Positions 11,059 to 19,086 of a DNA stretch of 64,000 nt are shown piece by piece. The stretch spans positions 34,967-98,966 of the forward strand of contig JAHEBM010000006.1 of the NCBI GenBank assembly GCA_024642245.1, in the 5' to 3' direction. Each line of letters opens with the position of its first letter. The stretch's first letter is position 1. Under the pieces are notes generated by a model. That model saw nothing but the letters and a program-made list of their open reading frames with translations, had not been told where the DNA came from and did not search any database. A program made the position numbers and the translations under genes. The DNA comes from Haliea sp. GTDB lineage: Bacteria > Pseudomonadota > Gammaproteobacteria > Pseudomonadales > Halieaceae.

Positions 11059-11751
11059 ATGCTGGAATTGAGTAAAGCGGTTGAACCTGTGTACCCGGCG
11101 GCCACCGTGGTGCTGGTACGCGACGGTGAGCAGGGACTGGAAGCGCTGCTGGTGCAGCGTAGCAAGGCCGTGGCGCATATGGGCGGGATGTGGGTGTTTC
11201 CCGGCGGCAGGGTGGACGAGCAGGATTACCCGCCAGACCGCGACGAATACGGGGCAGCCCTGAATGCGGCTATTCGCGAAACACGCGAGGAAGCCGGCCT
11301 GGATATCGGTGAGCACCAGCTGGCCTACCTGTCACACTGGACCACCCCCGAGGGTGCCAAGCGCCGCTTCGCCACCTGGTTTTTTCTGGCCGTACTCGAG
11401 GACGGGCAGGAAGTGACCGTGGATGGGGGTGAAATTGCCCACCACCGGTGGGTGCGACCCGAGGTCGCCTTTGCCGAGATCGCGGACCGGGAGCACCCGT
11501 TTCGCCTGATGCCGCCGACCTTTGTCAGCCTGGTGGATATCGCCGATTGCCCGACCTGCCTGGAGGCGCACGAACGCATCTCCTCACGCGAGGCCATCCG
11601 GTACGAGCCGCGCATGGTCTTCGTCGAGGATGGAATCTGTTTTCTTTACGAGGGTGATTCAGGCTACGCGGATGAAAATCTTGAAACCCCCGGTTCCCGC
11701 CATCGGACCTACATGATCGATGGCCAGCTGGAATACCTGCGCCAATACTGA
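11059..11751 (+). CDS. Nudix hydrolase, NUDT7/8/19-like (acyl-CoA diphosphatase type)
   Basis: 230 residues. The Nudix box is present but carries an insertion: GGRVDEQDYPP...AAIRETREEAGLD, with the REXXEEXG core intact and about six extra residues between the first Gly and the core. This stretched box is the pattern of the NUDT19 group, whose known members hydrolyse CoA esters. CoA turnover would fit the acyl-CoA enzymes on either side (MaoC hydratase, thiolase-like protein). A cysteine-containing segment IADCPTCLEA follows the catalytic domain. Substrate remains inference. Confidence 0.8.
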   Translation: MLELSKAVEPVYPAATVVLVRDGEQGLEALLVQRSKAVAHMGGMWVFPGGRVDEQDYPPDRDEYGAALNAAIRETREEAGLDIGEHQLAYLSHWTTPEGAKRRFATWFFLAVLEDGQEVTVDGGEIAHHRWVRPEVAFAEIADREHPFRLMPPTFVSLVDIADCPTCLEAHERISSREAIRYEPRMVFVEDGICFLYEGDSGYADENLETPGSRHRTYMIDGQLEYLRQY

Positions 11752-11763
11752 TTGCGATAACGG

Positions 11764-13299
11764 ATGAAACAAGCAACTGAAAAATCGGGCCTGAGCCGGC
11801 GCCAGCTGCTGGCGGGTTTTGGCGCGGCCGCGGCGACCACGTTCGCGGCGGACGCCGGGGCGCTGCCCGCCGCCGGCATCGCCTCCTGGGATATGACTGC
11901 CGATGTGCTGGTAGCCGGCTCCGGCGGAGCAGGCGCCAGCGCCGCCATCGAGGCCCGGCAGGCCGGGGCGGAAGTGCTGCTGATCGAGTCGCTACCCCGG
12001 TTCGGGGGTTCCACGGCGATGTCCGCGGGTGTCGTCTACGCCGGCGGCGGCACCGCGCTGCAAAAAAAGCTCGGAATCGAAGATACCGTCGGGGACATGT
12101 TCAGCTTTATATCGGGCGCTGGCGGCAGGCACCCGCCGCTGGAGAAAATACGCTTGTACTGTGAACACAGCAGTGCGCATTTTGATTGGCTGGTCGCACA
12201 GGGTGTGCCCTACAGCGAGCAACTGTATTCCGGTATGACCGTGCCAATGCAGGGTGAATCCCTGTATTTTTCCGGGTGTGAACAGGCCTGGCCCGCCCGG
12301 GAGCTGGCCAGGCCCGCCCCCCGGGGCCATATTCCTGTGGCGCGCGGCATGACCGGTGGCCGGGCACTGATGGCGGCGCTGCTGGCCCGGGTAGAGGAAC
12401 TGGGGGTAAAACTGCAGGCGAATGTGTCCGGCCAGCGCCTGATCGTCGCCTCTGACGGCCGGGTAGTCGGTATGCAGGTCACCGCAGACGGGGTGCAACG
12501 CACCATCAGGGCGCGTCGCGGTATCGTGCTTGCCAGTGGTGGCTTTATTCACAACCGGGATATGGTCCGTGACTATGCACCGGAGCTGTTCGACTGCTCT
12601 GTGCCCTGGGGCAATGCCGGCGACCAGGGCATGGGAATCAACATGGGCATCGGTGTGGGGGCTGCTGCCCTGCGCATGCACCAGGGCTTTGCCATCGTGC
12701 CGTTGTACCCGCCCGAGGCGGTGTTGTCCGGTATCGTGGTAAACGCCAGTGCCCAGCGTTTCGTGGCGGAGGACACCTATTACGGCGTGCTCGGCGATGC
12801 CATCGCCTACCACCAGCAGGGGCGTGCCTGGCTGTTGACGGACCAGGGTGGCCATATGCCCGCGCAGGTGGACAATTTCCCCCTGGTAGCAGAGGGCAAT
12901 ACCATTGGCGATCTCGCCGAGCAGCTCGGTTTTCCCAAGGGCGCGCTGCAAAATACGGTCGCTTATTACAACCGCCATGCGGACAATGGCGAGGACCCGC
13001 TGTTTCACAAGCGGCCCGGCATGCTGCGGCCGCTGCAGGGGCCGCCTTACCGTGCCTGGGACCTGTCGGTGGACAAGGCCTTTGCCCCTGCCCATACCTT
13101 TGGCGGTCTGCACACCGGGCTCGACGGCGAGGTTTTCAACAGTTTCGGCCAGACGATTCCCGGGCTTTATGCCGCCGGACGCACCAGCGCCGGTCTCCCC
13201 GGGGCGCCCTATATCGCCAGCGGCCTGTCGGTGGGAGACGCCACTTTTTTCGGTCGCCGGGCCGGGCGGGCAGCAGCGGGCAAAGGTACACCGCCATGA
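11764..13299 (+). CDS. Tat-exported FAD-dependent oxidoreductase (fumarate reductase/3-ketosteroid dehydrogenase superfamily)
   Basis: 511 residues. The N-terminus has a twin-arginine signal (SRRQLLAG, Arg12-Arg13, then an Ala-rich stretch), so export to the periplasm in folded form is predicted. The FAD-binding Rossmann motif VLVAGSGGAGASAAIEA and FGGSTAMSAG follow, and the C-terminal flavin loop GLYAAGRTSAGLPGAPYIASGLSVGDATFFG is typical of the FAD_binding_2 family, which includes fumarate reductase, 3-ketosteroid-delta-1-dehydrogenase and related enzymes. The substrate is not known. The stop overlaps the start of a c-type cytochrome gene (ATGA), which strongly suggests the cytochrome takes its electrons. 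Confidence 0.85.
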   Translation: MKQATEKSGLSRRQLLAGFGAAAATTFAADAGALPAAGIASWDMTADVLVAGSGGAGASAAIEARQAGAEVLLIESLPRFGGSTAMSAGVVYAGGGTALQKKLGIEDTVGDMFSFISGAGGRHPPLEKIRLYCEHSSAHFDWLVAQGVPYSEQLYSGMTVPMQGESLYFSGCEQAWPARELARPAPRGHIPVARGMTGGRALMAALLARVEELGVKLQANVSGQRLIVASDGRVVGMQVTADGVQRTIRARRGIVLASGGFIHNRDMVRDYAPELFDCSVPWGNAGDQGMGINMGIGVGAAALRMHQGFAIVPLYPPEAVLSGIVVNASAQRFVAEDTYYGVLGDAIAYHQQGRAWLLTDQGGHMPAQVDNFPLVAEGNTIGDLAEQLGFPKGALQNTVAYYNRHADNGEDPLFHKRPGMLRPLQGPPYRAWDLSVDKAFAPAHTFGGLHTGLDGEVFNSFGQTIPGLYAAGRTSAGLPGAPYIASGLSVGDATFFGRRAGRAAAGKGTPP

Positions 13300-13733
13300 T
13301 GCGGCTGTTGTTCGTTGCGGCGGCCCTGGTGATGGTCCTGACGGCGGCGCCGGGGTACGGCCAGGGGCAGGACAGCGCAGTTGCCACGGCCCTGTCCGGT
13401 GGTGACCCCGAGCGCGGCCGGCTGGTATTCGGACCCTGTCGCACCTGCCACTTTACGCAGGCGGAGGCAGGCCACGGCAACGGGCCGAACCTGTACCGCA
13501 TTTTCGGTAAGGTGGCGGGCAAGCAGGAGGGCTTCGAGTATTACTCGGCGGTATTCAAGCGGGCCGAATTCGCGTGGACGCCGGGCGTGATGTACGCCTG
13601 GCTGGAAAACCCGATGAAGGCGCAACCGGGCACCACCATGATGAGCCTGGGGGTGCCCGACCCCGGGGACCGGGCTGACCTGATAGCGTACCTGGCGCTG
13701 GTGTCGGTGCAGACGTTTCCCGACGGCCGTTGA
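13296..13733 (+). CDS. Periplasmic class I c-type cytochrome
   Basis: 145 residues. A cleavable signal peptide (hydrophobic residues 3-20) precedes one heme motif CRTCH (Cys48, Cys51, His52). A late Met in GTTMMSLG is the likely sixth heme ligand. The size and the NGPNLYRIFGKVAG and AWLENPMK segments fit the cytochrome c2/mitochondrial-type family. It starts inside the stop of the Tat flavoprotein gene, so the two are probably made together and act as dehydrogenase and electron acceptor. Convergent with the thiolase-like gene; the 39-bp gap holds no clear terminator. Confidence 0.9.
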   Translation: MMRLLFVAAALVMVLTAAPGYGQGQDSAVATALSGGDPERGRLVFGPCRTCHFTQAEAGHGNGPNLYRIFGKVAGKQEGFEYYSAVFKRAEFAWTPGVMYAWLENPMKAQPGTTMMSLGVPDPGDRADLIAYLALVSVQTFPDGR

Positions 13734-13772
13734 GCCTGGACTGGCCGGCCCCGGGAACGGGCGCCGCATACT

Positions 13773-14960
13773 CTAGCGCTTCACAATAACCGAACTGCCA
13801 TGTCCAAACAGGCCCTGGTTGGCCGTGATGCCCACCCTGGCGCCCTTGACCTGCCGGTCGCCGGCCTCGCCGCGTAACTGCCAGGTAAGTTCGCATACCT
13901 GGGCGATGGCCTGGGCGGGGACTGCTTCACCGAAACAGGCCAGCCCGCCGGAGACATTGACCGGAATCCTGCCGCCCAGGGCGGTATCTCCCTTGCGCAG
14001 CCAGGCGGCCGCCTCGCCCCGGGGGGTGAGCTTGAGGTCCTCGATCCAGTCGAGCTCCAGCGCGGTGGAGAGGTCGTAGACTTCCGCCAGGCTGATGTCT
14101 TCCGGGCCGATGCCCGCTTCTTCATAGGCCTTCAGCGGTATCGAAGAGCGATAACTCAGGGCCTCGACGCCCGCCGCAGCCGCCGAGTCGGTAGCGATGT
14201 CCGGCATTTCCACCACGCCGCTGGCGAAGGTGGGGGTCACTGTGGAGATCGCCGCCACCCGGGGAGCATCTGCCTTGCCAATCCTGCGCGCATACTCGAG
14301 GCTGCAAACGATCAGTGCCGCGCCGCCATCGCTGGTGGCACAAATGTCCATAAGCCGCAACGGGTCCGCCACCATGGCGGAGGCGGCGACATCTTCCGCG
14401 CTGAAACATTTGCGGTACCGGGCCCGCGGGTTTTTTGCACCAATCCGGGAGTTCTTCACCTTGACGGCGGCGAAGTCTTCGAGTGTGTCGCCGTACACGT
14501 CCATGCGCCGCCTCGCATACAGGGCGAAGTAGGTGGGGTTGGTTATGCCCAGGTAAAAACGTACCCAGTCCGGATCTTCCGGACGGTAGCCACCGGCGGG
14601 CGCCAGGAAGCCCTTGGGGGTGGTGTCGGCGCCCACGACCAGGGCGACTTCACACTCGCCGGCCAGGATCTTGTTGCGCGCCGCTGCCAGCGCCTGCGAG
14701 CCCGAGGCGCAGGCGGCATAGGAGGTGTTGACCTCGGCACCCTGCCATCCCAGTGCCTGGGCAAAGGTGGCGCCGGCTACATAGCCCGGGTAGCCGCAGC
14801 GCACGGTCGCACCCCCCGAGACAAAGCGAATGTCCTGCCAGGGTATGCCGGCGTCCGCCAGGGCCTCACGGGCGGCGGCTACGCCGTACTGCACGAAGTT
14901 ATGTCCCCACTTGCCCCAGGGGTGCATACCGGCGCCGATAATTGCGATTTCCTTGGACAT
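13773..14960 (-). CDS. Thiolase-fold lipid-transfer/aldolase-like protein (SCPx/Ltp2 type)
   Basis: 395 residues with the thiolase fold. The nucleophile-position cysteine is present (Cys84 in NTSYAACASGSQAL). The later thiolase signatures are altered: the NEAF box reads LAEVYDLSTALEL and the GHP box reads GGLACFGEAVPAQA, so the usual histidine is missing. These changes mark the SCPx-thiolase/Ltp group, whose studied members (Ltp2) cleave steroid side chains by retro-aldol reaction together with a DUF35 partner. A DUF35 gene lies 4 bp upstream in the same direction. Ordinary thiolase activity is less likely; substrate is inference. Confidence 0.82.
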   Translation of the reverse strand: MSKEIAIIGAGMHPWGKWGHNFVQYGVAAAREALADAGIPWQDIRFVSGGATVRCGYPGYVAGATFAQALGWQGAEVNTSYAACASGSQALAAARNKILAGECEVALVVGADTTPKGFLAPAGGYRPEDPDWVRFYLGITNPTYFALYARRRMDVYGDTLEDFAAVKVKNSRIGAKNPRARYRKCFSAEDVAASAMVADPLRLMDICATSDGGAALIVCSLEYARRIGKADAPRVAAISTVTPTFASGVVEMPDIATDSAAAAGVEALSYRSSIPLKAYEEAGIGPEDISLAEVYDLSTALELDWIEDLKLTPRGEAAAWLRKGDTALGGRIPVNVSGGLACFGEAVPAQAIAQVCELTWQLRGEAGDRQVKGARVGITANQGLFGHGSSVIVKR

Positions 14961-14964
14961 GGGG

Positions 14965-15423
14965 TCAGGCTCCGGTTTCGGGATAGGTGCCTGCGGGCAG
15001 TGGTCGCCACTTCCAGGTCACTTTGATGTCATCGTCGGTCTCGTGCAGGGTTTCCAGCACCAGTTCCATGGGCATGCCGACCTTGAGGTCTTCCACCCCG
15101 GTGCCTGTGACTACCTGGCCCAGCACCACCATCTGTTCCCGCTCCAGTTGTACACCCGCTATGGCGTAAGGCTCGAACGGCTCCGCAGCGACAAAGGGCG
15201 CGGGCGGCTTGTAACAGGCATTGGTATAGCTCCAGATATGCCCTGTCCGGCTCAGTTGGACCTCGAGAAAGTCTGTACTGTCGCAGGCGGGGTTGCGGCA
15301 GTACTGGTACTGCGCCGGAAAAAAATAGGTACCGCAGTCGCTGCACTGGCTGCCTATCAGGTGAGGCTTGGCATCCATGGTGTGCCAGCCATCGATGGCC
15401 GGCACCAGGGGTTTGTTACTCAT
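14965..15423 (-). CDS. DUF35 zinc-ribbon/OB-fold protein, partner of the Ltp-like protein
   Basis: 152 residues. An N-terminal rubredoxin-like zinc ribbon has Cys27, Cys30, Cys42 and Cys47 (CSDCG and CRNPAC). An OB-fold follows (HIWSYTNACYKPP, YAIAGVQLE, VGMPMELVLE). DUF35 proteins bind acyl-CoA and form complexes with thiolase-like Ltp or HMG-CoA-synthase-like enzymes; in steroid degraders the DUF35 domain is needed for the retro-aldolase to work. Four bases separate it from the Ltp-like gene, so co-translation is expected. Confidence 0.88.
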   Translation of the reverse strand: MSNKPLVPAIDGWHTMDAKPHLIGSQCSDCGTYFFPAQYQYCRNPACDSTDFLEVQLSRTGHIWSYTNACYKPPAPFVAAEPFEPYAIAGVQLEREQMVVLGQVVTGTGVEDLKVGMPMELVLETLHETDDDIKVTWKWRPLPAGTYPETGA

Positions 15424-15621
15424 TATGACCTCCGGGGTAAAGCGGCGCCCAGAGTACTATCGGCTTGCGGATGCACGCAAGATTTCCTCCCCCCGGGCGC
15501 GGGCCTTGCCGCCAGCTGCGCCCGGGGGTTTACTATGGCAGACTTGGTGCTGTCCTGTACGGCGCTTTCGGGCAAGGGGCTGGCTGGCGGCGTGTGTTGC
15601 GTCGATTCGAGGTGCGATGCC

Positions 15622-16311
15622 ATGTGTGGCCGATTCAATGTGATCGACAGTCCCGGCCTGCGGCAACTGCTGCGTGACCTGGGTATAGACCTGCAGCTGC
15701 CACAGGCGATCAATGTGGCGCCCACCGAGCCTGTCAGCCTGGTAAGGGAATCTGCCGGGGAGCGGCAGGTGGATCCGGCCCGCTGGTGGTTGACCCCCTC
15801 CTGGGCTCGGGAGGTTGACCAGAAATACGCCATGTTCAATGCCCGCAGCGAAACCCTTGCCACCAGCCGCGCATTCCGCCAGCCCTTCAGGTCCCAGCGC
15901 GGCATCGTGCCCATGAGCAGCTTTGTCGAGTGGCGAGTGGAAGGCGGGGTCAAACAGCCCTGGCTTATCACCACCGGGCACCAGGCCCTGGCGGTCGCCG
16001 CGCTGTGGGATGTGTGGGAGGGTGGGGAGACGCCGCTGTTGTCCTGTACCCTGGTGACGACGGCCGCTGCCCCGGCTTTCGAACCCTGGCATAGCCGCAT
16101 GCCGGTAATACTTGCGCCCGATGAATACGAGCGCTGGCTTGATCACTCACAGGAAATAGCGCCGGGCGACAGCATTTTCCGCAGTCGCCTGAAACTCGCC
16201 CTGCGCCTTCAACCCCTGTCGCGGGCGGTCAGCAACCCGCGCAACAAGGCGATGCAGTTATTGCAGGGCACGGGTGACATGGTCGAGCTGCCCGCCGGCC
16301 CCGCGGCCTGA
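15622..16311 (+). CDS. SRAP-domain protein (HMCES/YedK family)
   Basis: 229 residues. The family's key residues are visible: Cys2 right after the initiator Met (MCGRF), which forms a covalent link to abasic sites in single-stranded DNA, then NARSET, SSFVEWR (catalytic Glu) and EPWHSRMPVIL (catalytic His). It protects stalled replication from abasic sites. The start at ATG 15622 is fixed by the need for Cys at position 2 and is preceded by GAGGTG. The open frame runs far upstream but that part is antisense to the DUF35 gene. It ends 33 bp before the end of the convergent TonB receptor gene. Confidence 0.93.
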   Translation: MCGRFNVIDSPGLRQLLRDLGIDLQLPQAINVAPTEPVSLVRESAGERQVDPARWWLTPSWAREVDQKYAMFNARSETLATSRAFRQPFRSQRGIVPMSSFVEWRVEGGVKQPWLITTGHQALAVAALWDVWEGGETPLLSCTLVTTAAAPAFEPWHSRMPVILAPDEYERWLDHSQEIAPGDSIFRSRLKLALRLQPLSRAVSNPRNKAMQLLQGTGDMVELPAGPAA

Positions 16312-16344
16312 GCGCCTTGCGGGGACGGGCGCAGCCCGATTGGC

Positions 16345-18756
16345 CTAGAAGGAATAACGCAGGTCAACACCCCAGGTCAACGGGTCCTGGATAGTGGTAA
16401 AGGCGGCCCCCAGGGCGTCCGCCACATAGCCGCCGGGGTTGCTGGCGACTTCCTTGTCCAGCAGGTTCCTGCCCCACAGGGCGACTTCAAAGGTATCACT
16501 GTCGTCCTGCCATGCTATGCGCGCACTGAGCAGTTCCCCATCCCGGAAATACCAGGGCCCCTGCATAAAAATCGCATCGTTTACATCGCTGATATCGGCG
16601 TTTTCCGTGAAAACATAGTCCACGTGAAGCAGCAGGTAGCCCACAGGAATCTCGGGCGTCCAGTCCAGGCGCAGGGTGTAATCGGTATTGGTTTTTGTCG
16701 TTTGCTTCTTGCCGCCGGTCAGGTCCCCCGCGCTGTTGTAGTATTGCTGGGGCGTACTCTCGGTGTCGCGCACGGTGGTCATCCCGGTCAGCATCAGGTT
16801 GTCCAGCGCCTGCCACTGCAGGATCAGCTCAAGGCCCTGGCTGGTTTCATCACTGCTGATAACGGTGGGCTGTGCGGTGGGATCGTCCGGCCCATCCTTG
16901 GCATCAACGGCGCTTTGCCTTCCATCCAACTCGTGATAGAAGAGCGCTGTTTCCAGTCGCACGGTCTGCTCAAAAAGATCCGCTTTGATGCCCATCTCCA
17001 CGCTTGTCATCTCCTCGGGATCGAAGGGGCCTGCCACATAGGCGGAAAATGTCTGGCCGTCAAAGCCACCGGACTTGTAGCCGGTGGCGTAGGACAGGTA
17101 GGTCATGGCGTCGTCGGTGAACTGCCAGTCCAGGACCATGCGCCCGGTGGTTTTGCTCCAGTCCTGCTTGTCGGTGAACTTGTTGTAGTAATCCGCGGGA
17201 TCTGCGCCAGTCTGCGACGGATCATAGGCCAGTATGGCCTGTGGGTAGGGCCAGTCGAGGCCCGATGGAAAGGTCTGCCAGGAGTACTCCTTGTCATCGT
17301 AACTGTAGCGCAAGCCCGTCGCGAGCCTGAGCGTGTCGGTCAGTTGATAGGTGGCATCGGCAAATATCCCCCAGTTTACGAAGTCACCCGTATTGTCCAT
17401 CGTCTCGATCAACAGGTCGCCAGCAAAAGAGGGGGGAATGACAGCCACCCCGTTGTCTGCAGATAGCGCCTCGTAAATCGCTGTGTTGTCACCGAAGATA
17501 TCCCACAGGTGATCATCCTGCCCCAGGCCGGCCTGAACCGTGACGTACTGCATGTAGGCATCTGCCAGTATGTGGATATCGGTGCGCTGATAGACCTCTT
17601 CCGCACTGTAGTTACCGCCCACGATCAGGTTGACCTTGTCGTTGACGTAGTTGAAACGGGCCTCGCTGTACCAGATGTTCGATTCCTCGATATTGTTGGT
17701 ATCGAAATAGCGCCTGGGATCCTCCGTGCCGTCTTCATCCTCCAGGTTGGTGGTCTTCCAGTCCCGGTAGCTCACGATGCCAAACAGGGACAGTTCCTCG
17801 TTAAAGCTGTGATTGAGCTTTGCGGCAACCCCGTACATATCCCGGGTCTCCTCCTGGCCGATGACATCGTTGGCGGCCTTGCCCGAGAAAGGATCAATGT
17901 TGCCCTGGTAGGCATATTTGCCGACGCCGATGGCCTCGCGCGGCTGTTCGTTGCGGTCCTCCACGTCGTAACTCAGCTGGATGTCGGTTCTGTCCGAGAG
18001 GGTGTAAAGCGCCGATATTCTTGCTGCCAGGAACTTTTCGTCGCGAATATCGCCACCTATCCCGACGTTCTCGGTGATGCCATCGCGCTGGTGCGAGAAA
18101 AGGTTGGCGCGAACCGCGAGAGCGTCGGTGATCGGGGCGTTGACCATACCCTCCAGTCGTACCAGGTCATAATTGCCCAGCCGGCTTTTCAAAAAACCTT
18201 CAAATTCGTCACCGGGGTTATAGGGCACGATATTGATAACGCCCGCGGTGGCATTGCGGCCAAACAGGGTACCCTGGGGTCCCTTTAACACCTCGGTGCG
18301 GGCAATATCCGTGAACGGTATGGAGGTGACCGCGCGCGGCATGTAGCTGCCGTCGTAGAAGGTGGCCACTGAGGGGTCCTGGCCAGAGCTGATATTCGGA
18401 CTGCTGACGCCCCTGACGGAGATGCCCACCTGGGTGGCACCATCGTCACTGACCTCAACGCCGGGCATGAAGTCGTCGATATCCTGGATACTCACGGCAC
18501 CGGTATTGATCATGTCCTGCGCGGTAAACGCGTTTACCGTGATCGGCACATCCATGTAGCTTTCTTCGCGCTTTTGCGCGGTGACAAGTACTTCTTCCAG
18601 TTGCACGCTGTAGCCCTTGGGCTTGTCCTGCTGGGCCCAGGCGCCCGGGCTAAAGGCGATTGCGCCTGCTGAGGTGGCAGTAACCGCAACGGCCAGGGCA
18701 AGTTGCCTGCGGGAGGATCTGATTTTTGCGTTGGATACCGTGCCTGAGTACGTCAT
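16345..18756 (-). CDS. TonB-dependent outer-membrane receptor
   Basis: 803 residues. A long signal peptide ends near GAWAQ. The TonB box follows (EEVLVTAQKREES), then a plug domain with DIARTEVLKGPQGTLFGRNATAGVIN. A 22-strand barrel ends in the aromatic C-terminus WGVDLRYSF. The family imports siderophores, vitamins, glycans or hydrophobic compounds. No iron-uptake genes are close; the divergent neighbour is an HsdA-like SDR, so a steroid-like or other lipid substrate is possible but unproven. AAGGGGAA lies before the ATG. Confidence 0.93.
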   Translation of the reverse strand: MTYSGTVSNAKIRSSRRQLALAVAVTATSAGAIAFSPGAWAQQDKPKGYSVQLEEVLVTAQKREESYMDVPITVNAFTAQDMINTGAVSIQDIDDFMPGVEVSDDGATQVGISVRGVSSPNISSGQDPSVATFYDGSYMPRAVTSIPFTDIARTEVLKGPQGTLFGRNATAGVINIVPYNPGDEFEGFLKSRLGNYDLVRLEGMVNAPITDALAVRANLFSHQRDGITENVGIGGDIRDEKFLAARISALYTLSDRTDIQLSYDVEDRNEQPREAIGVGKYAYQGNIDPFSGKAANDVIGQEETRDMYGVAAKLNHSFNEELSLFGIVSYRDWKTTNLEDEDGTEDPRRYFDTNNIEESNIWYSEARFNYVNDKVNLIVGGNYSAEEVYQRTDIHILADAYMQYVTVQAGLGQDDHLWDIFGDNTAIYEALSADNGVAVIPPSFAGDLLIETMDNTGDFVNWGIFADATYQLTDTLRLATGLRYSYDDKEYSWQTFPSGLDWPYPQAILAYDPSQTGADPADYYNKFTDKQDWSKTTGRMVLDWQFTDDAMTYLSYATGYKSGGFDGQTFSAYVAGPFDPEEMTSVEMGIKADLFEQTVRLETALFYHELDGRQSAVDAKDGPDDPTAQPTVISSDETSQGLELILQWQALDNLMLTGMTTVRDTESTPQQYYNSAGDLTGGKKQTTKTNTDYTLRLDWTPEIPVGYLLLHVDYVFTENADISDVNDAIFMQGPWYFRDGELLSARIAWQDDSDTFEVALWGRNLLDKEVASNPGGYVADALGAAFTTIQDPLTWGVDLRYSF

Positions 18757-19086
18757 TCTGATTTGTTCCCCTTATGTTTTCATTATTGGGTACGGGACAT
18801 TCGCGGGTCTGCCAGCTTGTACCGGGTACCCTCATGCGACGGCTTATCCGGCGGGCAGCATGCGTTACCCTGTCCTTCGCTACCTGTTTATATCAAACTG
18901 GTCACTGCGAGAATACTAGCTGAGTCGCCTTTCCAAGAACAGTAATTCCGGTGTGGCGCAGCGGCGCATGTCGACGGGCGATGTCCCGGCTTCGGCAGGG
19001 TACCACCGCAAGCGGTGCTCAACGCGCGAGCGTGGGTTCAGGCAGATTTTCCAGGGACAGTTGGCGGTCGACTTTAAGGGGGGATT
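18757..19086. other. Divergent intergenic region with a 14-bp palindrome
   Basis: This 330-bp spacer separates the divergent TonB receptor and SDR genes. It holds the perfect palindrome CACCGC-AA-GCGGTG (19004-19017), about 70 bp before the SDR ATG, which could bind a dimeric regulator. Further copies of GGGTAC/GTACCC occur near 18788-18830. I see no convincing -35/-10 pair and no small gene with a good start. Confidence 0.4.

Noticed and set aside
9994..11316. 440-codon minus-strand frame spanning mscS, MaoC and the Nudix gene
   Set aside because: It overlaps three genes with clear catalytic motifs and shows no family signature; it is a shadow frame.
14830..15621. Long 5' extension of the SRAP frame
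   Set aside because: The extension is antisense to the DUF35 and Ltp-like genes, and SRAP proteins need Cys at position 2, which fixes the start at 15622.
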